A program made the translations under genes and the position numbers. Below the pieces are notes generated by a model. The model saw nothing but the letters and a program-made list of their open reading frames with translations, did no database searches and was not told the DNA's origin. From Siphonodentalium dalli (taxonomy: Eukaryota > Mollusca > Scaphopoda > Gadilida > Siphonodentaliidae): a stretch of DNA of 64,000 nt. Each line of letters starts with the position of its first letter. The first letter of the stretch is position 1. The stretch covers positions 160,388,875 to 160,452,874 of the forward strand of contig CP136062.1 of NCBI GenBank assembly GCA_032622095.1, written 5' to 3'. Below are positions 51,654 to 63,659 of the stretch, piece by piece.

Positions 51654-52319
51654 GTAAACGAAGAACGCATTATATCTGGATATACACAATAAATCATTTA
51701 TGATCTCGATAAGTTATTTATGCTAGACATCAGATACTTTCAATCAAATTCAATGGAATAAACCGGCGATTTCTGGCAATTAATGATGTTATTCCCTTTG
51801 GCCTTACCGATTACATGGCATGGCATGGGTAAACATTATATCGTACTTGAAACACAAATTAATATGATTTGTTGTAACGAATCATGATGCCATAATTTTT
51901 TATTTTTGCTGTATGTTACCTATTGTCGTGTTATAGAAGAAAGCAAGCCCTAAAAGTCGCCAATCGTATTTCGTATCTGATCTCTAGATTCTAACTCAAG
52001 ACTCAGTTCACCCCCTTCCCCTTTGGCCTTGTTGCATGTTGTAACTAGTCAGACCTGACTTTATGAACTTAATGTTCGAATCAAGTCAGAACGCTACCAC
52101 GGTTCAGCATGGGCGACTAGCCATTTTGTTTAAATACACTTAATTTTAAGAATCAACTAACACGGTCATTAATGTTAACAATATTGTAATCTCTATTAAC
52201 TCTGACACCTACCAGAAAGTGTGTATAATTCCGTAAATATTTAATCCAAAAATCCAATCTGGAAAACACATGTTGCAAATGGCTGAAGCAAGGAAAGTAG
52301 GAGGTCCTAAATATCACAT

Positions 52320-52555
52320 GGCAACACGTGCACGTCACATGTGACCGAAGCCATGGGAGTTTCCCCTAGTAAGGTTCGTAGAACAAAGGTCACGCATGCG
52401 CAGGGCGTAGTTAAACTACCTAATTGTGGATAGTTCGGATATTCCATGGGGATTCACGAACGCGTGCAATGACATGTTGCGGTCACATGTTATGGTAGAC
52501 ATGTCAGTGTTTACGTTCTGTTATTTGTCGGATTTTAAGGATAAATGTCACGTAG
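52320..52555 (+). promoter_or_regulatory. Possible promoter and first exon, unassigned
   Basis: A GC-richer stretch (GCATGCGCAGGGCG) followed by ATGTCAGTGTTTACG at about 52500 and a strong donor, GTAG then GTGAGT, at 52555. A matching downstream exon was not found. Confidence 0.25.
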
Positions 52556-54317
52556 GTGAGTGGATGGTTTCACACTTGAATTAGTATTTAGTTGAGAAAT
52601 ACATGTCCGTTGGACCCGTTGGTCATAATTGTTACTTTTATAGGAATCGTAGCCGGCCATAGCGTTTCGGGGCCAAGATGGAACTTAGATGGCGTAAGCC
52701 ATGCCACTAAGTTCCAATGGATCTAGTTGTAACTCATAAGGAGGAAGTCAACAGGTCTGGCAAATGTGAGAATACAGCTGCAATAGCTGTATTCAGTTAC
52801 TGGCTGGACATATCCCAAAGATAAGGGTTTAATCGAGTTTATGAATCGGTATCCCAATATAAAGAGCACACGTTATGAATCAATTACCAGGTGCCCGGAC
52901 AAACATATCTCAAATAAAAGCACTAAACACAAAATACCGGGCATATGTCGCCTGTTTCCTATAAATAACATATTCAACTACAACTCTGCAGCGATAAAAT
53001 CGTTACGGACGCCAAATTAACGGAGATTAAAACATTTTTCACCATTATCGACGAGTGACTCGTCGCCATCCATGAATTCTTGATCGGAAGCCCGAAAACT
53101 GGTAAATGAAAAAATGCGAACCAACTAAAACGGAACAATTTGGAGATCGCTATTTTTCATTTTGGACGTCGGAAGGAAAAGTGAATCTACTATATGGCTT
53201 TGTCAGAGGCCGAAAACATGATTATCTCACTAGTAGTTTTGTGGATTATAACAAGCGAATTATTCAAAAGTTCTAGTTCTGTAGTGTAATAGGTGTTAAA
53301 GTCATTAGCTTCACTCCCGATGGGTATATATTTCATGTCAGACAGAACTGTATCCGATATACCATAAGAAAGGTCATAAAAAACTAGAAATAAAACCCCA
53401 AGGTTGCATATTATTGATGCGGTATTCGCCCCGTATTAAATTGTTGAAAACTGCGGTCAGAGTAAGAAATCTTCTCAGATACAACCACATTTTCGCCGCG
53501 AATCATCGCGTGGAGGTCATGGAATTATATTCGGAAGAAATCGGAACCGCCCGAAAACGACGATCGGCTGGCACGCACGGTTGAGAGAACAGCCAAAACA
53601 ATAGCCGGCATGTCGATAACCGAAAGTAGATTCAACAAAACACAAACTAGATAATGTGATTATGTCTTGATTTTTGCATCGATATCTCATGTTTTCTAAT
53701 TGAAATGTCGAGAATTAATTGGCAACTGACAAAGTGTACACACTGTGTATATGTTATATATGGATTGTTTGCAAATTTAGGCGTGAATGGGTATTCACAG
53801 CATGCAAAATCCGATTGGCACACATCCGAACCGATCAGCTGATCCAGGTCGTCATGCTTCTCATCGATTGAAAATAAACAAATCGGGGAATTCCTGCCCT
53901 TCTTATCAAACGTCAACACATTTGGTCGAATTTAAGATGAAGTTATCTGCAATGGCATTATTGACTTCTGTATGGAAATTATTAGCAATATTTCAAACGC
54001 AGAGAGTGCATGAACCACCGATCGATCTATAAATTATAATAGCCCAATCGGGCTGAACTAGATCGATTGGTCTTCCTGGCATAGTGGTTCCCTATTTATG
54101 GCAATGGAATGGTATATATCTGTGCAGGAGATAATAAAATATACATGAGCTCTGGGAGTGAGGCACCAACTCTTGGGACACCAGGGACAGAGATGCTGAT
54201 ATGCATATGGAAATATGTTTTTTCTTCAACTTCGAGTCTGTATGGGGCTATTACTATGGGCCCATGCTAATATAATATGAGATGGACTCAATCATTCACA
54301 TCAGAGGGATGTAATGG
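52556..54317. other. Non-coding stretch, mostly non-repetitive
   Basis: A small hairpin at about 52679-52720 (GGAACTTAGATGGC / GCCACTAAGTTCC). CAGGTCTGGCAAATGTGAGA (about 52751) recurs inverted near 62140. No supported exon. Confidence 0.4.
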
Positions 54318-56680
54318 AGTGTTAGGTATTTGCGCTTAAGCGCAAATAAATTGATAGACACATATTTGTGCTTAAGCGCAAATGATTTACGCTTAAGCAC
54401 AAATATTTGCGCTTAATGATTTATGCTTAAGCACAAATATTTGCGCTTAAGCGCAAATAAATAATAAATGTGAAAAGGGCCTCCCATACTATTTCCGCTA
54501 AAGCGCATATGATTTGTATTTAAGTATAAATGATTTGCTCTTAAGTGCAAATGATTTACACTTAAGCGTAAATGATTTGCGATTAAGCAGAATCAGAATA
54601 AATGTGAAAACAGCTTCTCGTATAATCGCTTAAGCATAATTCATTTATGATTAAGTGTAAGGCCAAAAAAAAAAAAAATATTTGTTTCCTATTAGGCGAG
54701 ACCAATTTTATTACTTGGATTACGAACATTGAGGATGAAAATCTGTAGATGCAGGAGGGGAAAAAAAAAAGAAAAAAAAATCTTTTTGGAATTAATTATT
54801 AGTAAATCAGCTGGAATATTGGAATATCGACAGCAAATACAGACAAACATGACTATCTGACTGGTACCAGAGACAATATGGTAAGCAAATGAATGTATTC
54901 CATATCATTCGTTTAGATGAGCATTTATAAATAGGGTATTAATGCATCTTTGACCACCTCCATTTGACCCGGTATTATAATAAATGATGGTGGTCATCAT
55001 GTCCTCGTTACATTGAATTAAGAAATGAATGGCATTTATATTATGATACGCAATATTATAAAGCGTCCATAGATGCCGTCATGAATGGAAATATATACTA
55101 AGATACAGACCAGGTCTGTATTTTATAACAATATTTATATTTAATAAAAGGTTTAGTATGTTTTAATAATTGAATTGTCGCCATTTTCGCGGAAGCGGAA
55201 ATTGTAAACCGGATATAGTTCAGTAGTTTAAAATCTCAAACGTTTACCGGTATAAATAACGGATCGCGCGTAATACCGAAAGCCGGAAACATTAAAAAAT
55301 ATGGCAAAGTATCAAACAGAAACGGACCGCACATTATACATACATCCGGAAAACATTATTTGCTTTCAAAATAATTTTTTTTATTTTTTTATTTTTTCGG
55401 ATTTTGTTGTCGGCGCGTTCGTAATCCAAGTAATAAAATTGGTCTCGCCTTACGGTGCCAAAAAATTCCAGGTAGGTAGGTAGGGATTTTTTTTTTTTTG
55501 GTAATATTATTTTATTTTTTCCCCGAACAGTTAAGAAGTACATTAATGCTTACTCTTTATACTTGTGTTAAGGCTGTCCATGTATATTGCAAGTAAACAG
55601 TTAATGTAGCACAATAATATGATAAGTATTGTCAATATGAACAAACAAATGCCACCCAGGCACTCAATTATGCAGCTCTCTTGTAATTATTCTCTCAGTT
55701 TAGATTGTGGTGGCACATTTTTCTCAGAGCACAATATTGACATGGTACCACAGGCCACACCTTGACTGAGGTACCACACCTCAGCATTCAAATTGGCATA
55801 TGCATGCTTGTAAGTTTTATATACCCAAACAAACCAGTAGATAATTTCATGTGCTTTTTAGTGCCCATCCCAGAAGGGTGTTTGATATGGTAGACATGCA
55901 GTCATCTTTATACTGTCTGTATACATACTAGTAACTATGCCTGAACACTATGAATCATTGATTGACTGGGGAGAGGAACTTTAAATTCTGATATAGAAAG
56001 TCTTCTACATGTATATTGCTCTCTAGCAGATAAGACTTCTTCCCATAAGACATGGGAGTTGAACAAACAAGATTACCACAGGCAGGTTTTAAAGACTGCA
56101 GATTTATTGGTGAGATTGGGATTCATCTGCAACCACAAATGGACATGTATTTTAATAGAAGTAAATTGTTTTTGAAAATTCCATCTAAAATTATTGCTGC
56201 TTAATGTAAACATAGTATATAGTATATATTTAACGATTTTGATGTGTTTACATGCCAATGACATGCATTAAAAAAAAATTTTAAATTAAATTTTTTTTTT
56301 TTTTTGTTTTTTTTTGGGTTGAATTTTTTTGATTTGGGTTGAAATTTGAAAAAAAAAGTCCAGGTCGGCCCAATTTCGGCAGGTCGGTCGGGTAACCGGA
56401 AACAGATGTTTTTTTTTTTTGGCCTAATTAATCTATCAATGAAAATAAATGACCAGTGAGCTTAAGCGTAAATCAATTACGCTTAAGCACACTTTAATCA
56501 ATTACTCTTAAGCACACTAGTCATAATTCTATTACTCATAGGAGTAATGCTTTATCTACATCATACGGTTAAGCGTAAGTGAAGTACGCTTTATATGTGT
56601 GCATTACACCTGAGTGTAATACATTACGCTTAATTGTAATTCACTTACGCTAAAGTGCAATTAGCTAATACATGTGAAAA
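54318..56680. repeat. Array of GCTTAAGCGCAAAT palindromic words, split
   Basis: Dense self-complementary words (TTTGCGCTTAAGCGCAAAT and variants AAGCGTAAAT, AAGCACAAAT) fill 54325-54660 and 56455-56680. The middle is a separate insertion (54661-56424) flanked by TAA. The words alternate orientation because each is near-palindromic. Confidence 0.7.
54661..56424. mobile_element. Possible Harbinger-like insertion, 1.76 kb
   Basis: Ends GGCCAAAAAAAAAAA and its complement, both followed inwards by TGTTTCC, between TAA (54658-54660) and TAA (56425-56427). A 3-bp TAA duplication suggests PIF/Harbinger. Inside, TTCGTAATCCAAGTAATAAA with ATTGGTCTCGCC occurs twice inverted (54692-54725 and 55418-55452), so this may be two fused or nested elements. 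No transposase frame. Confidence 0.5.
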
Positions 56681-57169
56681 AGGCTTTCCATTATAGTTAT
56701 CATCCATCAGAATGAATAGTGCTTACTAAAGCTTGACAACAGAATTTGCCATTAAAAACATTTCATGACCAATGAGCTAGCAAATGTTCTGTACTGGCAT
56801 ATTGAATACCAATTATTTGTACTATTGTACAGGTGTAATGTAAGTAAACAGTTTTGAGTTACAAAAGTAAGACAACTCTTTCTGCACGGTACTGTGCTTG
56901 CGGCCAGATTGATGTAAAAATTCGGTCAATGCGCTTACAATTTTCTATAAATAGTAACATTTTGGAATTATTACCTCTCGATCACTGTTCGATAATAATC
57001 TTTGCCACTAACTCGGCCAATGTTCTTCCGTTTGTGATTTCACGCAACAATTCCCTTTCTATTCCTTCCCTGTCGAATTGACTACCGATTGCGATGTCAA
57101 TTTGTTTTTCGCTTTAATATTCTGATTTGCATGACGCTATTCCAGCGAACGGTCATCCTCCCTAGAAGC
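56681..57169. other. Non-coding, with an unassigned minus-strand frame
   Basis: A minus-strand frame of about 43 codons (56982-57111) contains DREGIERELLREITNGRTLA and ends in TGA; it looks protein-like but has no clear start or acceptor. A separate ATG at 57172 reads MASREDDRSLE and stops. I cannot join them. Confidence 0.25.
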
Positions 57170-57276
57170 CATTTCTGAGAACGAAACCCGATTCAATCCC
57201 AATCGAGTCGGAAGTGCTCGGGCATTTCCGTGACTGCACAAGACAACGCATCGGTTTGTTTTTTCGTGTTATTATG
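57170..57276 (+). promoter_or_regulatory. Candidate first exon ending in ATG (option 2 for SNRPB)
   Basis: CpG-rich stretch with an ETS-type site (GTCGGAAGTG), then GTGTTATTATG followed directly by the donor GTGAGA. It fits the phase needed by the SmB exon, with a 6.1-kb intron. The donor matches consensus better than option 1. Confidence 0.4.
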
Positions 57277-57734
57277 GTGAGATTAATCGGGACGATTGAT
57301 GAATATAAATAGTTAGTCGTATAATGTGTACAAACTGACTTCAGGATGGGGGATTTCGTGTATCTGAGTTATTTTATTCACTCTTCCCACAGAATGACGC
57401 AGGGAACTCAATTGTGAGGTTCAATTTACGTTTCACATCACTTTAACTATAGAATTAGATGGGATTATGCATGGTCATCAAATAAAGTTTTACAAATCCC
57501 CATATTTACTAGTAGGCCTATTAATATTATACGCTATGTGGTCGAACTTTTTGTCTTTCCTTAATAGTTTGATTGGTTTGTTGGTATAGCTAAACCGACA
57601 TACAGAGGTAACCATTACTATATAGTATACATGTACCCCTCAGTTACGAGAGGTATATGCTCTATCACGCATATCACTCAGTACAAGCACAACGGTAGGC
57701 CAAACTATGGGAGGCCAGATACACATTTATTAAT
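57277..57734. other. Non-coding stretch
   Basis: No gene; possibly first intron of SNRPB. Confidence 0.35.
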
Positions 57735-58020
57735 AATTGCCATTCAATTGCGCTTCTGCGCAATTCAATTGCGGTGCGCAATCAATTGTGCTTCAGCGCA
57801 ATTCAAAATTAATTACGTTTCAGCGCAATTAATTTTCCATATATGGCTAAACCCCCAATAAATTAATGAATAAATCCAATACAAAATTAATTGTGCTTAA
57901 GGCTATTAGGCTAACCCCCAGTTCAGAGGTGAAAGCTTGTAACCATACTTGCACTGAAGCGCAATTGAATAGGGCTGAAGCGCAGTTGATATGAATCGGG
58001 CTGGATTGCGCTGAAGCGCA
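57735..58020. repeat. Array of GCGCAATT words
   Basis: CAATTGCGCTTCTGCGCAAT and related words recur about ten times; each half is the inverse of the other. Similar in style to the 54.3-kb array. Open frames on both strands follow the words. Confidence 0.65.
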
Positions 58021-58039
58021 ATTGAACTCAATGTGTATA

Positions 58040-58390
58040 TAATGAGATAATTGCGTCCGTCCATCCGTCAACAATTCTTTGAACATCTTCTCTAGATCCA
58101 CAGGACCGAATGGGTTCATATTTGGTGTGGATAGGTGACTGGTATTCAGATTTGTTCAAATGAGGTCACTGGGTCAATTAGTTGCGAAGCCAGGGCCATA
58201 ACTCTTTCCCTCCATAGTAATTCTTAAAACGAGTTCTTCTCAAGTAGCATCGGGCCGAATTGGTTCATATTTAGTATGAATGGTGCTTGGGTGACTGGGG
58301 TTCAGATTTGTACAAATGAGGTCACTGGGTCAAATGTGGGCAGAGCCAGGGACATAACTTCAAATTTTTTATTTTTTTTTTATTTATTTC
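58040..58390 (+). repeat. Interspersed repeat E, copy 3
   Basis: GTCCGTCCATCCGTCAACAA, CATATTTGGTGTGGATAGGT, CCATAGTAATTCTTAAAACG, as in the 19.97 and 60.1 kb copies. Confidence 0.6.
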
Positions 58391-58745
58391 AATAATAATT
58401 TTTTTAGAGTTAATTATTAAAGACACAAATATTAAACAAGCCCATCACTCTTGCCCATTGGTGCTTTTAGCATCCCTGTTATCAAACACTTGTTTAAAAT
58501 TTATTTCACACTCACAATACAATACACCCTGTGCATATACTATTATGCTACTAGTAGAATGCTATCTCTTTCACTGAAACTGATACAGGTCAGTAAGGCC
58601 AGTCTGCTCTATTGATAATTATCCACATGTAAAATCTGACAGTGTAGTATCAACAAGCACACAACTCTCTCTAGCCAGATCAGAGAGGTTTTGTTTTTGT
58701 AATTAATTTTGAATTGAATGTGAAATGTATTCCCAGGAGCCTTCA
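58391..58745. other. Non-coding stretch
   Basis: No gene or repeat recognised. Confidence 0.4.
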
Positions 58746-58753
58746 GTCTCAAC

Positions 58754-59838
58754 CAGAGCTGTTAAGTTTCACGGATTCTCCGTGAGACTCACGGATTTCC
58801 ACGGCAATTCCGCAAACACGGATAACCCCCAATTTCTCACGGATTCGTCAAAACACCACATTGAAAATCCCAAAACGGAAGGTTTTTTTTTATTTTCGAA
58901 ATTCGTGCATTTGCGGGAATTCCCCAAATGACAATGACTTCCTTATTTCCGGTACCGTAAATACCCACACATTAACATTCACAGAATGTACCGTCGGTCA
59001 CTTTTGATTGAAGACTCAAGTTGTGGTGAACTGTGACTGATATTAATTGATTTTCACACTCTGGAGAAGCCACACGTATAAAGGGTGTTGTTTTAGTAAA
59101 CAATACATATAATTACAAGTGTGCATAGTTCTGTATTGTTGGGCATCATTGATGAACATTTCTCAGTAAGATGGATTAGTGGCTTGAATTGCAGACGAAA
59201 TAAAACAATACGTTTAATCACAAGTGTGCAGCTGTATTGTGAGGCCCCATTGATGAACATAAGTAATGGATACTTTATGATTTAAGTTCACTGATAGTGG
59301 TATACATTGAGAACAGAATGTGTCTTTTATTTTGCGGGTAAAACTTTTAAGACGGGTCATTTTGTACTTTCGGTTTCACGCATACATGTCCGGTTGTAAC
59401 CTGTGTAACTCGGGTTCGTTTTGACTAACTTTAAACAAAGTTTCTGCTTCTTAAAATTTTTTCATAAATGGTGGAATGTGTGCATTTCTTTTGTGGGTTA
59501 ATCCGTAAGACGAGTCCATTTTGTCGTTTATTGCGATGTTGTACTTTCGGTTTCGCGCATATCCGGCTGTATCTGCTGGAATTCTGAGTATTTTTACGAA
59601 GTGTGATCTGCTTCTTTCTTTTCAATAAATGGTGGTATCTCCCACACAGAGCAGCTCTATTATAATTACAAACAGGACATTCATTGCCATTTTATTTAGG
59701 TCTATATATTTATAAAATAGAAACTCATAAAAACTATGCAATCTTCATCATAAAAATTATTTTTGGAACATGAACATCTTGGGGCATACCTCCCGCGAAA
59801 ATCTCACGGATTGACATTTTCAAAACTTAACAGGTCTG
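58754..59838 (+). mobile_element. hAT-like non-autonomous element, 1.09 kb
   Basis: Ends CAGAGCTGTTAAGTTT and the complementary AAACTTAACAGGTCTG, with a perfect 8-bp duplication GTCTCAAC (58746-58753 and 59839-59846). CACGGATT words recur near both ends. Internal duplications (CAATACATATAATTACAAGT against ACAATACGTTTAATCACAAG; TTTCGGTTTC.CGCATA twice). No transposase frame. Confidence 0.85.
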
Positions 59839-60112
59839 GTCTCAACTCATATTACTGTAATAGGAATTTGTTCAATTGTGGGTCTGTCGAAATAGGTCAT
59901 TTATACAGTTTTAACACTTCCTTGTAGTGAATTAATTTCTACCCTATGACTGGTTCTGTAATCTGTGTGTACCACCTTTTGTTGATTGAGACTATTTCTA
60001 ATAGAGAGAGCCTTATAAGTTTAAGAATCGGCCACTCACTCCAAAAACTTTAACCCCCTCCATAAGACAAACTATTTGAGCTGTTGAGTTCAAGTTTGGT
60101 ACTGATTATAGT

Positions 60113-60760
60113 TTTAAGCTCACTTGAGGCAAAGTCTCCGTTGGAGCTACCAGGTATAGTCATCACTCCTCGTCCATCCATCCATCAAAAATTGTTTAAA
60201 CATCTTCTCCAGACCCATAAGACCGAATGGGTTCATATTTGTGTGGATGTTCCCCAGGTGACTCCTATTCAGATTGTTAAAATGAGATCACCCAGTCAAA
60301 TAGTTGCGAAGCCAGGGCCATAACTCTTTCTCTCCATAGTAATTCTTAAAACAACTTCTCAAGAACTATTGGGCCTATTAAGCTTATATTTGGTTTGGAG
60401 GGTCCTTGGTTTACTGGGGTTCAGATTTGTTAAAATTGGGTCACTGGGGCAAACATGGGCAGAGCCAGTGTCAATATTAAAAAAAAAATTTAGATTTAAT
60501 TTTTGAGATTTAACTCCTTGCTCAATTTAACAAAACAAAAACAAAAAATTTAAATGAAAACAAAAAAAACATTTAGATTTTACTCCTTGCTCAATCTTTT
60601 TTTATTTTTATGAAATTTTTGTTTAATTAAATTTTTTTAAATTTGATTACGTTATAACAACGTACTGACTATTGTAGTCTTCAGAGTCCCAGTCTTTTCT
60701 GTCTTTACAGTCTGGTGAGCGACCCCCACAGTCATTGAATGTCTTGTTATTGAAAAACAT
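60113..60760 (+). repeat. Interspersed repeat E, copy 4
   Basis: GCTCACTTGAGGCAAAGTCT, GTCCATCCATCCATCAAAAA, CCATAGTAATTCTTAAAACA, an A/T-rich inverted stretch (60480-60640), then the 3' block CAGAGTCCCAGTCTTTTC ... GTGAGCGACCCCC. Confidence 0.6.
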
Positions 60761-60787
60761 TCGGTTCGAGAGTAGAATAATTATATA

Positions 60788-61792
60788 CAGTTAAACTTTG
60801 TTAAGTCGAATCGCAAGGGACCGTTGGATTACTTCGAGTTATCCATGTGTTCGACTTAACCATTTCGACCATTTGGTGACCCCAAATTCCAACTAGACGA
60901 ATTAATTTTGACCCGAAAATAATTGTTTTCAACCCTGTGCACGCTATATTATTGTGCACAGATCAATAGTCAGCAACTATGTTGATCACATACAACAGGC
61001 AAGATGATATTTGTTTTGATGATTTATTGAATAATGTAATAAAAACACAGAATATGATAACAAAAAAAGCAACACACTCGCGGTAGAGATAACAGAAGTA
61101 CATTTGACCCGGAGTGGTTACAATGAATAGTATTTACAAAAATTAGTATTCATGACTGGAAATGACTGGTGATCAAGTACTGTGGTTTCTGCATCGTTGT
61201 TTAATCTTTCATCAGTTTATCGCCGATTTCCATTATTTTCATTAGATCGTCGCCCGTGTTTGCTTGCGTCATCACATATCGCATTACATCGTCACAGCCA
61301 TGTATTGCGTCATCTTGCGTTCGTTTGCCGCCGGTCGCTTTGGGAAAACATGACTGAATGAAATTATTCTCTATATCAAGCGATTTAAATATGATTTTTC
61401 ATTTCGTCTTTCAAACACTACTAATCCTCACACGGTGTAAATTGACCCATGCACCTCATTAATACGTTAAATAAACAATGCATTAGGACAAACAAAGACT
61501 CTAGAAAACTTTCCAGCTTTTTATGCAATTGAATGGAAGCACACTTAGTTATAATCACGTGGCGATGCGTCGCCGACGGCACTTCGACTTAACCATAATA
61601 ATTAGTGTTATAAGCTGGCTGGTGGGACCAAATTTCATTTCGACTTAAGCGGGAATTTCGACTTTATCCACCTTCGACTTAACCGTGATTATTCTATTGG
61701 CTTTGCACATAAGCTCAGCCGGGACCAGGCAATGGCTTCGATTTAAGTGGGGTATTCGAGTTACTGACATTCGACTTAACGAAGTTTGACTG
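60788..61792 (+). mobile_element. pogo/Tigger-like non-autonomous element, 1.0 kb
   Basis: Ends CAGTTAAACTTTGTTAAGTC and the complementary GACTTAACGAAGTTTGACTG, with TA on both sides. Subterminal TTCGACTTAA words repeat at least six times. The CAGT..AA(A/C)(C/T)T..TTAAGTCGA style is that of Tigger ends. No transposase frame; the right third contains a duplicated segment (AAGCTGGCTGGTGGGACCA against AAGCTCAGCCGGGACCAGG). Confidence 0.8.
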
Positions 61793-61794
61793 TA

Positions 61795-62704
61795 GCTGGA
61801 TTCAGCTAGGTTAGCAGAATACGGCTATCAGGGTAATTTCCAGGCCAGTTTTGGTACCTGTAACAGGTATGGGCGCCCAAAAAACAGTTAGAAAGAAGAA
61901 AAATTCCTCAGATAATTTGTTTTTATACCATTATTACTAGAAAACAAACACGACTAACACTAAATCATCAAATAAAGCAATAAATTGTCATTTTATGGCA
62001 GTATGTACATGTAGTTCAAGGGGGAGGCCACACCTCCCCAACTTAGGGCTGCAGCCTTCGAATATGACTTTGGCATATAAACAGGTGTCCCCAAATAATT
62101 ACTGGAAACTACACTGACGGCTATTGTAGCTGTATTCTCACATTTGCCAGACCTGGTCAAGTGACCAACTTGAATAATCGTAATGGGTGGTATTTTATTA
62201 TGTACCGCAGCCCTCAAAGTTAACAAACTTGATGCTGGTGCATGTTTAGATTCCACAATGTTCTCATGGCATTGCATATTGCTGTGGCCAATTTTGAGCC
62301 ACAAAACATAACTATACAGCTACACTTAAGCGGGAAGTCAAGTGATTTTCATGCAAATCTGCATAGCAAAAGTTAAGAGTTGCACAATCCGGTACTTCTG
62401 AGTGTGACTTGATGTGTTATTGGCAACAACAGGTATTTATCTGGTGGGTCCGCTTGGAACTTATGCCATTATGATGTTGGTGTATTTATTTTTAATTTTA
62501 TATTTATTTTTCAAATGTAGGTCATGTGATTTAATACCCGAAAAAAAAATTGCAAAAATATATTTATTGCAAAATTTTATAATTAACCGACTAACCATCG
62601 ACTATAACGGTTGATTAGCTGATTCTGAAAACTAATAGTCGTGTCAACCCTAGATTTGTGACCGGAATGCAGAATTGCAATATTTATTATACATGCATAC
62701 CTTT
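61795..62704. other. Non-coding stretch
   Basis: A minus-strand frame (61993-62304) includes HLTRSGKCENTATIA; part of its DNA (TCTGGCAAATGTGAGAATAC on the minus strand) recurs at about 52755, so it is probably a repeat remnant. No gene call. Confidence 0.35.
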
Positions 62705-63110
62705 CGTTTTTATGTGTACCCATACCATAATATGGTACACATATTGTTGACATCCGGATTGAACACTCGTCGTCAATCCATCCTTAGACACTTTATTCAT
62801 AATGCGATATCTCAAACATTTTCTATCCGATCGGAACCTAATTTTGTGTAAAAGTTTCTCAGCCCAAAATACAGATAGTGTTCGATTATGGATTTGATCC
62901 GATTGTTTTTAACGGAATTATGGCCTTTTTTTTCTTTTCTTTTTTATTTTAATACTCTTAAATTATTTTTTTTTAGATTTAATTCCTTGCTCAATTTAAA
63001 AAAAATTATTAATTAAAAAAAAAATATATTTTTTTTTTTAAATATATATATTTTTTTTAATTAATAATTTTTTTTTTAAATTTGATTTAGATAAACTCCT
63101 TGCTCAAATA
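62705..63110 (+). repeat. Interspersed repeat G, copy 2, and AT palindrome
   Basis: 62705-62960 matches 7260-7700 (GTGTACCCATACCATAATAT, CTCAAACATTTTCTATCCGA). It is followed by an A/T-only inverted repeat (62975-63075; arms AAAAAAATTATTAATTAAAA) flanked by two CTCCTTGCTCAA words. Confidence 0.6.
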
Positions 63111-63343
63111 ATACCATTATGACTTCCGCTCTGTAGGAAGGCTCTTGAACATTTTTGTAATGAGTTTGTCATTCTTGTTAACATCCAGGAAGAATTATCA
63201 GTGGTGCCATGCTGATCAAACCTTACTTAAATTTGTTTTAAAAATAAGTTTTCATTGAGTTATTCTCGTTTCTTGACTCGGAATGTTTTTTTTTTAAGTT
63301 TTCAACCAAAATTAGATATTTTTATTTCCAATCATTTTTTCAG

Positions 63344-63607
63344 ACGATCGGGAAGAGTTCGAAGATGCTCTCGCAGATTAACTATCGGATGCGGTGCACT
63401 CTTCAGGATGGACGGATGTTCGTTGGCACATTCAAAGCCTTTGACAAACACATGAACTTAATTCTAGGAGATTGTGATGAGTTCAGGAAAATAAAACCAA
63501 AGAGCAGCAAAACGGGAGAGCGTGAAGAGAAACGTGTGCTGGGTTTGGTGCTGCTACGGGGAGAACATTTAGTTTCTATGACAGTTGAGGGCCCACCACC
63601 AGCAGAG
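63344..63607 (+). CDS. SNRPB: SmB/B' small nuclear ribonucleoprotein, exon 2 (Sm domain)
   Basis: Core spliceosomal Sm protein B: one of seven Sm proteins that ring the Sm site of U1, U2, U4 and U5 snRNA in the nucleus. This 264-base exon starts after CATTTTTTCAG and ends at GCAGAG before the donor GTAAGG, phase 0 on both sides. It codes residues 2-89 if the initiator ATG ends the previous exon. The start TIGKSSKML matches the family's MTVGKSSKML. Sm1 spans residues about 19-48 ([13 protein letters not shown], with the conserved D35 and N39); Sm2 is 66-80 ([16 protein letters not shown]73-G74). VEGPPP marks the end of the Sm fold. The proline-rich tail exons lie beyond 64000. An internal ATG (63365) is Met9, not the start. 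Confidence 0.95.
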
Positions 63608-63659
63608 GTAAGGGTTTCCCCTTTATTGTCGCTAAAATAATTAAAATCAGCGGTAGAGA

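Noticed and set aside
56982-57172. Divergent small gene opposite the 57.27-kb candidate start exon
   Set aside because: The ATG at 57172 stops after 11 codons and the protein-like frame downstream is out of phase with it; no splice pair joins them convincingly.
61993-62304. 103-codon minus-strand gene
   Set aside because: Part of its sequence recurs near 52.75 kb and there are no splice sites or recognisable domain; probable repeat remnant.
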